From Streptomyces sp. HmicA12 (lineage in GTDB: Bacteria > Actinomycetota > Actinomycetes > Streptomycetales > Streptomycetaceae), in the NCBI RefSeq assembly GCF_000373565.1, contig NZ_KB891809.1, forward strand, positions 352,240-416,239: a DNA stretch of 64,000 nucleotides, written 5' to 3'. The notes beneath the pieces are model-generated. The model had not been told where the DNA came from. It was given only the letters and a program-made list of their open reading frames with translations, and did no database searches. Positions 31,702-40,794 of this stretch are shown here, in pieces (position 1 is the stretch's first letter; each line of letters starts with the position of its first letter). Position numbers and translations under genes: made by a program.

Positions 31702-32108
31702 CACCCGCACCCGCCCACGAGACAGCCCCGTCACGGCGCGTGGCCGTCTTTCAGGGGCGCGGGGAACTGCGCGAGAAGCCCCGCCGGGCCGCGGCCGCCC
31801 ACCCGGCAGCAACCCGCAACGGCGAGCGGCCGCGCCCACGGGCGTACCCGCACAACCCACCAATCACCCCACCCAATCTCCGCCCCCCACGCACCGACTT
31901 CGCGGAACCTTCAAAGAAACGGGAACCCGGGCCGAGCCCCGGCCGTCCAATGGACACGCTGCCGATGAGTCTCCGCGGTGCGGTGTCGGCCTCGCTGCTG
32001 GCTGCGAACGCTGACCACCCTCTCCGCCGCACGCGGCCGGCAGCACGCCGCCACCGGCGCGCCCCCCTCCAACAGCGCCGGTGGCGGCCCCTTTCCACGC
32101 CAAGTCCC

Positions 32109-32137
32109 TTGACTGGCAGAAACTTTCCACATAACCA
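32109..32137 (+). promoter_or_regulatory. candidate promoter of the GH3 gene
   Basis: TTGACT (32109-32114) and TAACCA (32132-32137) with a 17-bp spacer, in a locally AT-richer stretch 68 bp upstream of the GH3 start codon. The -35 hexamer is close to the HrdB-type consensus; the -10 is only fair. Confidence 0.45.
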
Positions 32138-32204
32138 TGACGCGCGGAAGTTTCCTTCAGTGCCCCATGTACGTGCCCCGCCCCTCCCTCCGGAAGGAGC
32201 GCAA

Positions 32205-34010
32205 GTGCACCACCTCTCCAGACGTACGCTGCTCGCCGCCACCACGGCGGGCGTCGCCGCGACCGCCCTGAGCGCCGCACCCGCCCAGGCGTCCAAAGCC
32301 CCCTCCGACAAGACCCTGAAGAAGATCATCTCCGGGATGTCCCTGGAGGAGAAGGTCGGTCAGCTCTTCGTGATGCGGGTGTACGGCCACTCGGCCACCG
32401 CCCCCGACCAGGCCGACATCGACGCCAACCTCAAGGAGATCGGCGTCCGCACCGCGGCCGAGCTGATCGACAAGTACAAGCTCGGCGGCATCATCTACTT
32501 CGCGTGGGCGCACAACGTCCGCGACCCGCACCAGATAGCCGACCTGAGCAACGGCATCCAGCAGGCCGGTCAGCAACTCCCCTCCCGCATACCGTTGTTG
32601 GTGGCCACCGACCAGGAGCACGGCATCGTCGCCCGGGTCGGCAAACCCGCCACCCTGCTCCCCGGCGCGATGGCCCTCGGCGCGGGCGGATCGCGCAAGG
32701 ACGCCCGGCAGGCCGGGCAGATAGCCGGCGCCGAGCTGCGCGCGCTCGGCATCGTGCAGGACTACGCGCCCGACGCGGACGTCAACGTCAACCCGGCCAA
32801 CCCGGTGATCGGCGTCCGCTCCTTCGGCGCCGACCCGCAGGCCGTCGCGGAGATGGTGGCCGCCCAGGTCAAGGGCTACCAGTCGGCCGGGATCGCCTCA
32901 ACGGCCAAGCACTTCCCGGGACATGGCGACACCGCCACCGACTCCCACACCGGGCTCCCCGTCATCACGCACACGCGCGAGCAGTGGGAGCAGCTGGACA
33001 GGCCGTCCTTCGAGGCCGCGATCGCCGCCGGCATCGACTCGATCATGACGGCCCACATCGTCGTACCGGCCCTGGACCCGGCCGAGGACCCGGCGACCCT
33101 CTCGCACCCCATCCTCACCGGCATCCTGCGCGAGCAGCTCGGCTACGACGGCGTCGTCATCACCGACTCGCTCGGCATGGAGGGTGTGCGCACGAAGTAC
33201 GGCGACGAACGCGTCCCGGTCCTCGCGCTGAAGGCGGGCGTCGACCAGCTGCTCAACCCGCCGACCCTGGACGTCTCCTGGAACGCGGTCCTGAAGGCCG
33301 TACAGACCGGTGAGCTGACCGAGGCCCGGCTCGACGAGTCGATCCTGCGCATCCTGCGGATGAAGGCGAAGCTGGGGCTCTTCAAGGACCCGTACGTCAC
33401 CCATCGCGGCGTCGACCGCACGGTGGGGACGCACGCGCACCTGGCCGCGGCCGACCGGATCGCCGAGCGCACCACCACGCTCCTGGTGAACAAGGAAAGG
33501 CTGCTGCCACTGTCCCGGCGCACCCACAAGAACATCCTCGTCCTCGGCGCCAACCCGGCCTCGCCCTCGCTCAGCGACGGCCCGCCGACCACCGTCCTCG
33601 GCACCGCCCTCACCGAACGCGGCTTCTCCGCCACGGTGCTGGCGACCGGGACCGCCCCGGCCCAGGCCGTCATCGACCAGGCCGTCGCCGCGGCCGCGGG
33701 CAAGGACGCCGTGCTCATCGGCACGTACAACGTGACCGCGGGCAGCGCCCAGCAGAAGCTGGTGAACGCCGTGGCCGCGACGGGCGTCCCGGTCGTCACG
33801 CTGTCGATGCGCAACCCGTACGACGTCGCCCAACTGTCCGCCGCCGACGCGCATCTGGCGGCATACTCCTGGATCGACGTCGAACTGCGGGCCGCGGTGC
33901 GGGTGTTGACGGGCGCGGCCGACCCCCGGGGCAAGCTGCCGGTTCCGGTGCAGAAGGCCGACGACCCGGCGCAGGTCCTCTATCCGATCGGGTACGGACT
34001 GACGTACTGA
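32205..34010 (+). CDS. secreted glycoside hydrolase family 3 (beta-N-acetylhexosaminidase type)
   Basis: A 601-residue exported GH3 enzyme. The N-terminus has a twin-arginine-type signal (LSRRTLLAATTAG, cleavage near AQAS at residue 29). The catalytic (beta/alpha)8 domain includes KHFPGHGDT near residue 235, the NagZ-type signature whose histidine serves in proton transfer, and VVITDSLGMEG near 325 with the nucleophile Asp. A C-terminal alpha/beta domain follows (about 420-600). It probably removes N-acetylglucosamine from peptidoglycan fragments or chitin. GTG start with GGAAGGAG 5 nt upstream; the frame is open far upstream through the repeats but that part is not gene-like. A terminator follows. 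Confidence 0.92.
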   Translation: MHHLSRRTLLAATTAGVAATALSAAPAQASKAPSDKTLKKIISGMSLEEKVGQLFVMRVYGHSATAPDQADIDANLKEIGVRTAAELIDKYKLGGIIYFAWAHNVRDPHQIADLSNGIQQAGQQLPSRIPLLVATDQEHGIVARVGKPATLLPGAMALGAGGSRKDARQAGQIAGAELRALGIVQDYAPDADVNVNPANPVIGVRSFGADPQAVAEMVAAQVKGYQSAGIASTAKHFPGHGDTATDSHTGLPVITHTREQWEQLDRPSFEAAIAAGIDSIMTAHIVVPALDPAEDPATLSHPILTGILREQLGYDGVVITDSLGMEGVRTKYGDERVPVLALKAGVDQLLNPPTLDVSWNAVLKAVQTGELTEARLDESILRILRMKAKLGLFKDPYVTHRGVDRTVGTHAHLAAADRIAERTTTLLVNKERLLPLSRRTHKNILVLGANPASPSLSDGPPTTVLGTALTERGFSATVLATGTAPAQAVIDQAVAAAAGKDAVLIGTYNVTAGSAQQKLVNAVAATGVPVVTLSMRNPYDVAQLSAADAHLAAYSWIDVELRAAVRVLTGAADPRGKLPVPVQKADDPAQVLYPIGYGLTY

Positions 34011-34019
34011 CCGCCCCGC

Positions 34020-34049
34020 GGACAGGGCGGGTCCCGTACCGCCCTGTCC
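34020..34049 (+). terminator. terminator of the GH3 gene
   Basis: An 11-bp perfect stem, GGACAGGGCGG with CCGCCCTGTCC, around an 8-nt loop, 9 bp after the stop codon. Confidence 0.8.
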
Positions 34050-34169
34050 GTAGGGGGCGTACGCCCACATCACCGGCGCACCACCCCCGACCGACGCAAA
34101 GCCCGTTGCGCCCCTGGCGCGTACTCGCCTCCGCAGGTCACGCTAGATGGGCATATCGGGGGGATTGCC

Positions 34170-34796
34170 ATGCGTGCGCGGTCGATCGGGGTGATGTGCG
34201 CGGTGCTGTTCGCACTCGCGCTGTCCGGATGCCAGGGGTCGTCGAGGGACGATCCGGAGCCGCCGCCCGCGACCCCGACCCGCTCGCCGTCCGGGTACGG
34301 GGCGTTCTTCCTCGCCGTGGACGAGTGCAGTTCGCGGGGGCGTACGTCGTTCGCCGAGGTGCCGTGCCGCAGCGAGAGCGCCGTGGCCCGGGTGATCGCG
34401 CGCCACGACGGCGACGCGGCCGGGGGCCCGGTCTGCCCGGCCCGCACCGACTTCGTGCTGCACATCAGCGAGAACCGCCCGGCGGCGAGCGGCTCCGACG
34501 GGCCCTCGCCCACCGCGGGAGCCGTGGCCCGGGGCTATGCCTGCATGCGCAACCTGGAGACACCGCACCCCGGCGACCCGGGCGCCGGGGGTGGGCCGCG
34601 CACCATCGTCGGCGACTGTGTGTACGCGGCGGGCGAGGGGCAGGTCCGCGAGACCGCCTGCGACGGCTCGGGCGAGCAGGCGCCGCAGTACCGGGTGACG
34701 TCGGCGGTACCGGCCCGCGCGCAGTGCCCGGCGTCGACGGCGCTGTACGTGGCCCTGGGCGGGGCCAGGCCGGTGGGGTGCGCGGAGAAGGTGTGA
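34170..34796 (+). CDS. putative secreted lipoprotein of unknown function
   Basis: A 208-residue protein with a lipoprotein signal: MRARSIGVMCAVLFALALSG then Cys21 (lipobox LSGC), followed by a Pro/Thr/Ser-rich linker typical of surface lipoproteins. The mature part contains seven or eight cysteines that could form disulfides, some in a repeated pattern of a cysteine 6-10 residues after an aromatic or alanine. No family is recognised. It is flanked by terminators on both sides, so it is monocistronic. The upstream gap contains no obvious operator. Confidence 0.75.
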   Translation: MRARSIGVMCAVLFALALSGCQGSSRDDPEPPPATPTRSPSGYGAFFLAVDECSSRGRTSFAEVPCRSESAVARVIARHDGDAAGGPVCPARTDFVLHISENRPAASGSDGPSPTAGAVARGYACMRNLETPHPGDPGAGGGPRTIVGDCVYAAGEGQVRETACDGSGEQAPQYRVTSAVPARAQCPASTALYVALGGARPVGCAEKV

Positions 34797-34807
34797 GGGA
34801 ACGGCGC

Positions 34808-34850
34808 GAGGCCGGGGGCCGCCCCGGTGTGCGGGACGGCCCCCGGCCTC
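34808..34850. terminator. bidirectional terminator hairpin
   Basis: GAGGCCGGGGGCCG (34808-34821) and CGGCCCCCGGCCTC (34837-34850) form a perfect 14-bp stem, between the convergent lipoprotein and aminopeptidase genes. Confidence 0.8.
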
Positions 34851-34884
34851 GTTCCACTGCCGTGGAGGACCGGCAACTACCGCG

Positions 34885-36300
34885 TCACGGACGGAGCTTG
34901 AACTGCTTCGCCCCGTCGACCCGGTCCAGCTTCGCGTCGTGCGGCGCCTTCGCCGTCGTACCCGAGAGGCCCGCCCAGGCGAGGATCCGCTCGGTGGCGA
35001 GCGCCTTGTCGTCGGCGTTCAGCGCGGCGACGTTCGCGCCGTGGTTGGCGTGCGGCGCGGTCATCACGTACGAGTCCCGGGTACCGGAGCCGAGGCGGAA
35101 GCGCTCGGCGCCCCACGGGTCGTTGTCGCCGTACACGTACAGCATGCGCGCGGCGTGGTGGCGCACCCAGCCGTCCACGTCGGGCATGGCCCGCCGGTCG
35201 AACTTCATGGGGATGGAGCGCGGCACGAAGTTGCGCGGCGGCTGGTAGCCGTAGCGCGACAGCTTGCCGAGCCAGGGCTGCTTGATGTCGGGCGACCCGA
35301 GCTGGGTGCCCGCCTGGTAGTAGTACGGCGTGTACTGCTCCAGGCCCTGGTCCGCGTAGGAGGACCAGCCGCCGACCGCGTCGACGTAGTCGAAGAGCGC
35401 CTGGTCGGTGACGGTCGCCGCGTCGGGGACGTCGGCGCACGCGGACTCCGGCTGGTACTGCCAGAAGCCCCACACCAGGTCGAGGACGGTCGCCTCGTAC
35501 GCCTTGTCCAGCGAACCGACCGTGTTCACCGTGTAGTTGTTGGCGGCGAGGTACTCCTTGTACTTCGCCTCCAGGGCGTCACGGCGCACCAGCGTCTCGC
35601 GCTGCACCTTCTGCAGGGCGACGCGGCAGTCCTTCGGGCCGACGTTCGCGAGGAACGTGTCGTACGCGGAGTCCTCGTCGTTGACGACGTCGTTCGGGGC
35701 GACATAGGCGACGACGCCGTCCATGTCGCGCGGGTAGAAGCGCTCGTAGTACGTGGCGGTCATGCCACCCTTCGAGCCGCCGGTGGTCAGCCAGTTCTGG
35801 CCGTAGACCGGCTTGAGCGCGCGGTAGATGCGGTGCTGGTCGCTGGCCGCCTGCCAGATGTCGAGCTTCGACCAGTCGGCGGGCTGCGGCCGGGACGGCG
35901 TGAAGAAGCGGTACTCCACGGAGACCTGGTTGCCGTCGACGATCCGGGTGGGCTCGCTGCGCGAGGGGTTCGTCGAGACGTTGTAGCCGCTGGTGAACAT
36001 GACCGTCGGGCGGCTGACGTCCTTGTGCAGCACCGTGATGCGCTGCTGGAAGGTGCCCTTGGACGGGTGCCGGTGGTCGACCGGCTGGGTGTAGTTGAGG
36101 ACGAAGTAGCGGTAGCCGGTGTACGGCTTCTCCTCCACGAGGCTCATGCCGGGTACGGCGAGGAGCCGGTCCTTGATGTCGGTGGTACTGGTGGCGGCGG
36201 ACGCTTCGGCGCCGGCGGCGGTGGCCGTCGCGGTGCCGAGCGCGCCCGCCGTGCCTATCAGCACGACGAGCGACAGCAGCCATCTGAGCGCTTTGTGCAT
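34885..36300 (-). CDS. secreted S37-family tripeptidyl aminopeptidase (PS-10 type)
   Basis: A 471-residue exported serine peptidase. The signal peptide covers about residues 1-30 (LLSLVVLIGTAGAL, cleavage near ATAAGAEA). The nucleophile elbow is GGSKGGM near residue 178; the acid is probably in YGDNDPWGAERF near 395 and the base in APHANHG near 420. The pattern fits the PS-10/S37 family, whose characterised Streptomyces member is a prolyl tri/tetrapeptidyl aminopeptidase acting after extracellular proteolysis. An internal extracellular domain is rich in Trp and Tyr. ATG start. It is monocistronic, downstream of nothing obvious, and convergent with the lipoprotein gene. Confidence 0.9.
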   Translation of the reverse strand: MHKALRWLLSLVVLIGTAGALGTATATAAGAEASAATSTTDIKDRLLAVPGMSLVEEKPYTGYRYFVLNYTQPVDHRHPSKGTFQQRITVLHKDVSRPTVMFTSGYNVSTNPSRSEPTRIVDGNQVSVEYRFFTPSRPQPADWSKLDIWQAASDQHRIYRALKPVYGQNWLTTGGSKGGMTATYYERFYPRDMDGVVAYVAPNDVVNDEDSAYDTFLANVGPKDCRVALQKVQRETLVRRDALEAKYKEYLAANNYTVNTVGSLDKAYEATVLDLVWGFWQYQPESACADVPDAATVTDQALFDYVDAVGGWSSYADQGLEQYTPYYYQAGTQLGSPDIKQPWLGKLSRYGYQPPRNFVPRSIPMKFDRRAMPDVDGWVRHHAARMLYVYGDNDPWGAERFRLGSGTRDSYVMTAPHANHGANVAALNADDKALATERILAWAGLSGTTAKAPHDAKLDRVDGAKQFKLRP

Positions 36301-36397
36301 GCACCCTCCCCTGGAGACACACGAGTGACAAAACTGCCCCGGAAACTATCGGAGCAACTCGCGTACCACCAGAGGTATGTGGTGTCCGCTCAGCGCA

Positions 36398-36805
36398 TCA
36401 GCACAGAATCCAGCCCGAGCTGACCGATTTCGACCCCACCTTTCCCTTCACCCACACGCAGCGGTGCCCCGCGTGCACGGTGACGGGCCCCGCGTGGTGG
36501 GTGTAGCGGCCGCCGTCGACGACCGCCCGGTTGCCGCGGGCCTGGACGCTGACCGACATGTACTGGCGGGTGCCGGTGCGCTTGGGGTAGGTGACGGCGC
36601 AGACGTAGCCGCGGCTCTTGTAGACGACGGTCCTGCCGGTGGCGAACGACAGGGTGCGGACCTTGTGCCCGCCGCACAGCGCGGCGGCCTGCGCGCTGCC
36701 CACGGCCGGTCCGCCGATCACCAGCAGCCCCGAGCCGAGCAGTGCGGTCAGGGCGAGCGCGAGCAGTCGGCGCGGCCCGCCCGTGGCTCTCTCTCGTCGC
36801 AACAC
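36398..36805 (-). CDS. small secreted protein of unknown function
   Basis: A 135-residue protein with a signal peptide (LLALALTALLGSGLLVIGG, probable cleavage after AQAA near residue 42). The mature domain of about 93 residues has four cysteines (positions about 44, 68, 115 and the C-terminal residue), likely two disulfides, and is basic and glycine-rich. No family is recognised; size and cysteine pattern would allow an inhibitor or a small binding protein. It may share a transcript with nothing: both neighbours are separated by about 80 bp. Confidence 0.7.
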   Translation of the reverse strand: MLRRERATGGPRRLLALALTALLGSGLLVIGGPAVGSAQAAALCGGHKVRTLSFATGRTVVYKSRGYVCAVTYPKRTGTRQYMSVSVQARGNRAVVDGGRYTHHAGPVTVHAGHRCVWVKGKVGSKSVSSGWILC

Positions 36806-36887
36806 AGCCCCCTCCCGTCACATCGGCATCAGCGTACTGATGAACGGACGCGCCACACAGGTCGCACGGTTGCGCGAAATCGGGACA

Positions 36888-39800
36888 TCACGTCGCCGTG
36901 CCGACCGTGGCCGCCTCGTCCTCGCCGATGAACGTCCGCCACAGCCGCGCGTACTTCCCGTCCAGCCGCAGCAGCTCGTCGTGCGTGCCGTCCTCCGCGA
37001 CCCGGCCCTGATCCATCACCACGACGCGGTCCGCGCGGGCCGCTGTCGTGAGGCGGTGGGCGACGACCAGGGTCGTGCGGCGGCCGGCGAGGCGGTCGGT
37101 GGCCTGGTTGACCTGGGCCTCGGTGGCCAGGTCGAGGGCGGCCGTGGCCTCGTCGAGCAGCAGGATGTCGGGGTCGACGAGCTCGGCGCGGGCCAGGGCG
37201 ATCAGCTGGCGCTGGCCGGCGGAGAGGTTGCGGCCGCGCTCGGCGACCCCGTGCAGATAGCCGCCCTCCAGCGTGGCGATCATCTCGTGCGCGCCGACCG
37301 CGCGGGCCGCCGCCTCCACCTGGGCGTCGGTGGCGTCGGGGCGCCCGTAGGCGATGGCGTCGCGGATCGTGCCCGGGAAGAGGTAGGCCTCCTGCGGGAC
37401 GACGCCGAGCCGGTGCCGGTACGAGGTCAGGTCGAGGTCGCGCAGGTCGGTGCCGTCGACGGTGACCCGGCCGCCGGTCGGGTCGTAGAACCGGGCGACC
37501 AGCTTGACCAGCGTCGACTTGCCCGCGCCGGTCTCGCCGACGAAGGCGACGGTCTGCCCGGCGGGGATCCGCAGCGCCACGTCGCGCAGGGCCGCCTCTT
37601 CTTCGGACGCGGACCCGCCGTACGCGAACTCGACGTCCTCGAAGGCGATCTCGCCGCGCAGGGACAGGACGTCCAGCGGCTCGGCGGCACCCTTCGTCGA
37701 GGTCGGCTCGCGCAGCAGTTCCTGGATGCGGCCGAGCGAGACGGTGGCCTGCTGGTAGCCGTCGAAGACCTGGGAGAGCTGCTGCACGGGGGCGAAGAAC
37801 AGGTCGATGTAGAGCAGGTACGCGACCAGGGCGCCGGTCGTGAGCGTGCCCGCGTCCACCCGGTGCGCGCCCACCACCAGCACGGCGGCGGCCGCCACCG
37901 ACGACAGCAGCTGCACGAAGGGGAAGTAGATCGAGATCAGCCACTGCCCGCGGGTGCGGGCGCTGCGGTAGCTGTCGCTGCCCGCCGCGAACCGCTCGCC
38001 GCCGTCCTTCTCGCGCCGGAACGCCTGCACGATGCGCAGCCCGGCGACGGTCTCCTGGAGGTCGGCGTTGACGACGGAGACTCGCTCGCGCGCCAGCTCG
38101 TACGCCTTGACGCTGGAGCGGCGGAAGAAGAACGTGCCGACGATCAGCGGCGGCAGCGTCGCGAACACGACGAGCGCGAGCTGTACGTCGATGACGAGCA
38201 GGGCGACCATGATGCCGAAGAAGGTGACGACGGAGACGAACGCGGTGACCAGGCCCGTCTGGAGGAACGTCGACAGCGCGTCGACGTCCGTCGTCATCCG
38301 GGTCATGATCCGGCCGGTCAGCTCCCGCTCGTAGTAGTCGAGCCCGAGCCGCTGGAGCTGGGAGAAGATCTTCAGGCGGAGCGAGTACAGGATCCGCTCG
38401 CCGGTGCGTCCCGTCATCCGCGTCTCGACGGTCTGCGCGGACCACTGCACGAGCACGGAGACCAGCGCGAGCGCCGTGGCGGCCCACACGGCGCCGAGCG
38501 CGAGCTGCGAGACGCCTTCGTCGATGCCGTGCCGGATGAGGATCGGCAGGAGCAGCCCCATCCCCGCGTCGATGACGACCAGGCCCAGGCTGATCAGCAA
38601 TGGAGCCCCGAAGCCGCGCAGCAGCCTGCGCAGCCCGTACGACTCCTCGGCCGTGACGGCCCGCGCCTCGTCGACGTCGGGGGTGTCGGTGGCGGGCGGC
38701 AGCGCGTCCACCTGCGCGAGGAGCTCCGGGGTCGCGGGCATCCCGGACAGCGCGGTGTCCTTCGGCTCGCGGTCGCCCGTCCACAGCCTGGGGGTGACCC
38801 CGCGCTCGGCGTCGAACTCGGCATCGAGCTCGTCCCGCACGGAGGTGTCCTCGGCGGGCGCCGTCGGCAGGGCGTGTCCCGGGGAGACGCCGCCCAGCTC
38901 GTCCGGGTCGGTCAGCAGCCGCCGGTACAGCGGGGAGTTCTCCTCCAGCTCGGCGTGCGTGCCGATCGCGGCGAGCCTGCCGCCGTCGAGGACGGCGATG
39001 CGGTCGGCGAGGTTCAGGGTGGAGCGGCGGTGCGCGATGAGGAGGGTCGTGCGCCCGGCCATGACCGACCGGAGCGCCTCGTGGATCTCGTGCTCGACGC
39101 GGGCGTCCACGGCGGACGTGGCGTCGTCGAGGACGAGCAGCCGCGGGTCCATGAGGATGGCGCGGGCGAGCGCGACGCGCTGGCGCTGGCCGCCGGAGAG
39201 GGTGAGCCCGTGCTCGCCGACCCTGGTGCCGTAGCCCTCGGGCAGCTCGGCGATGAACCGGTCGGCCTGCGCGGCGCGCGCGGCGGCCTCGACCTGCTCG
39301 TCGGTGGCGTCCGGAGCCCCGTACGCGATGTTGGCGCGCACGGTGTCGGAGAAGAGGAAGGAGTCCTCCGGTACGAGACCGATCGCGGCCCGCAGCGAGG
39401 CGAGGTTCAGCTCGCGCACGTCGTGGCCGCCGATGAGGACGGCGCCGTGCGTGACGTCGTAGAAGCGCGGCAGGAGGAGCGAGACGGTCGACTTGCCGGA
39501 GCCGGAGGAGCCGACGACGGCGAGGGTCTCACCGGCGCCGATCTCGAAGGAGAGCCCGTTCAGGACGGCCCGGCCGTCGCCGCCCGCGTACTCGAAGGCG
39601 ACGTCGTCGAACTCGACGGTCGCCGGGGCGTCGGCCGGGAGCTCCTTCGTGCCGTCCTCGATCGACGGCTCGGTGTCGATGAGTTCCAGGACGCGCTCCA
39701 CGCCCGCGCGGGCCTGCTGCCCGACCGTCAGCACCATGGCGAGCATGCGCACGGGCCCGACGAGCTGCGCGAGGTAGGTGGAGAACGCGACGAACGTGCC

Positions 39801-40634
39801 GAGGGTGACCTGGCCCTTCACGGCGAGCCAGCCGCCGAGGGCGAGCATCGCGACCTGCCCGAGAGCGGGCACGGCCTGGAGCGCGGGGGTGAACTTCGAG
39901 TTCAGCCGGATGGTGCGCAGGCGCCCGGCGAACAGCTTGCGCCCGACCTCCCTGAGCTTCCCGGTCTCCTGCTCCTCCTGCCCGAAGCCCTTCACGACGC
40001 GGACGCCGCTGACGGCTCCGTCGACGACCCCGGCGACGGCGGCGGCCTGCGCCTGCGCGTACCAGGTGGCGGGGTGCAGGCGGGAGCGGCTGCGCCGGGC
40101 GATGGCCCACAGGGCGGGGGCGACGGCGAGCGCGACCAGGGTCAGCGGCAACGAGAGCGACGCCATGATGCCGAGGGAGATGAGGAACAGCAGGATGTTC
40201 CCGATGGTCATCGGCAGCATGAAGAGCAGGCTCTGGATGAGCTGGAGGTCGCTCGTGGCGCGGCCGACGACCTGGCCGGTGGACAGCTCGTCCTGACGGC
40301 GGCCGTCGAGCCGGGTGATCGTCCCGTACATCTCGGTGCGCAGGTCGTGCTGGACGTCGAGGGCGAGCCGCCCGCCGTAGTAGCGGCGGACGTACGTCAT
40401 CACGTACACGACGACGGCCGCCGCTATCAGCGCGCCGGCCCACGGGCCCATGGACTTCGAGTGGTCCCCGATGACGTCGTCGATGATCACCTTGGTGATC
40501 AGCGGGACCAGCGCCATGACGGCCATGCCGCCGAGCGAGGCGCCGAGCGCGAGCACGACGTCCTTGGGGTAGCGCCAGGCATAGCCCGCGAGTCTCCTCG
40601 CCCAGCCCTGTCCGCCCGCTTTGTCCGCCGTCAC
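36888..40634 (-). CDS. fused two-module ABC exporter (multidrug-type)
   Basis: A 1248-residue full ABC exporter in one chain: membrane domain 1 (about 15-320), ATPase domain 1 (about 350-590), a linker of about 80 residues, membrane domain 2 (about 665-960) and ATPase domain 2 (about 990-1240). Module 1 has Walker A GSSGSGKST, signature LSGGQRQ, and Walker B LLVLDDATSAVD with Asp where the catalytic Glu is expected. Module 2 has GETGAGKST, a changed signature LSAGQRQ, and a normal LLLDEATAALD. So one of the two ATP sites should be degenerate, as in heterodimeric exporters. It probably exports lipids or drugs. It is divergent from the glycosyltransferase gene, 160 bp apart. Confidence 0.92.
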   Translation of the reverse strand: MTADKAGGQGWARRLAGYAWRYPKDVVLALGASLGGMAVMALVPLITKVIIDDVIGDHSKSMGPWAGALIAAAVVVYVMTYVRRYYGGRLALDVQHDLRTEMYGTITRLDGRRQDELSTGQVVGRATSDLQLIQSLLFMLPMTIGNILLFLISLGIMASLSLPLTLVALAVAPALWAIARRSRSRLHPATWYAQAQAAAVAGVVDGAVSGVRVVKGFGQEEQETGKLREVGRKLFAGRLRTIRLNSKFTPALQAVPALGQVAMLALGGWLAVKGQVTLGTFVAFSTYLAQLVGPVRMLAMVLTVGQQARAGVERVLELIDTEPSIEDGTKELPADAPATVEFDDVAFEYAGGDGRAVLNGLSFEIGAGETLAVVGSSGSGKSTVSLLLPRFYDVTHGAVLIGGHDVRELNLASLRAAIGLVPEDSFLFSDTVRANIAYGAPDATDEQVEAAARAAQADRFIAELPEGYGTRVGEHGLTLSGGQRQRVALARAILMDPRLLVLDDATSAVDARVEHEIHEALRSVMAGRTTLLIAHRRSTLNLADRIAVLDGGRLAAIGTHAELEENSPLYRRLLTDPDELGGVSPGHALPTAPAEDTSVRDELDAEFDAERGVTPRLWTGDREPKDTALSGMPATPELLAQVDALPPATDTPDVDEARAVTAEESYGLRRLLRGFGAPLLISLGLVVIDAGMGLLLPILIRHGIDEGVSQLALGAVWAATALALVSVLVQWSAQTVETRMTGRTGERILYSLRLKIFSQLQRLGLDYYERELTGRIMTRMTTDVDALSTFLQTGLVTAFVSVVTFFGIMVALLVIDVQLALVVFATLPPLIVGTFFFRRSSVKAYELARERVSVVNADLQETVAGLRIVQAFRREKDGGERFAAGSDSYRSARTRGQWLISIYFPFVQLLSSVAAAAVLVVGAHRVDAGTLTTGALVAYLLYIDLFFAPVQQLSQVFDGYQQATVSLGRIQELLREPTSTKGAAEPLDVLSLRGEIAFEDVEFAYGGSASEEEAALRDVALRIPAGQTVAFVGETGAGKSTLVKLVARFYDPTGGRVTVDGTDLRDLDLTSYRHRLGVVPQEAYLFPGTIRDAIAYGRPDATDAQVEAAARAVGAHEMIATLEGGYLHGVAERGRNLSAGQRQLIALARAELVDPDILLLDEATAALDLATEAQVNQATDRLAGRRTTLVVAHRLTTAARADRVVVMDQGRVAEDGTHDELLRLDGKYARLWRTFIGEDEAATVGTAT

Positions 40635-40794
40635 TCCGCCGCCTCTCGCTCACCTGCCGTTGTGCCCTGAGGGCCAACGCGGGCGGGAGCGGATTTCATC
40701 CCGCCGCAACAATTCCGCGGTCCGCCGGCCGATCCACAGGTGGCGCCCAGCTTCGGCACAGGCCTCGCCCAAGCGTCCCGCGCACAGTGCTCTG

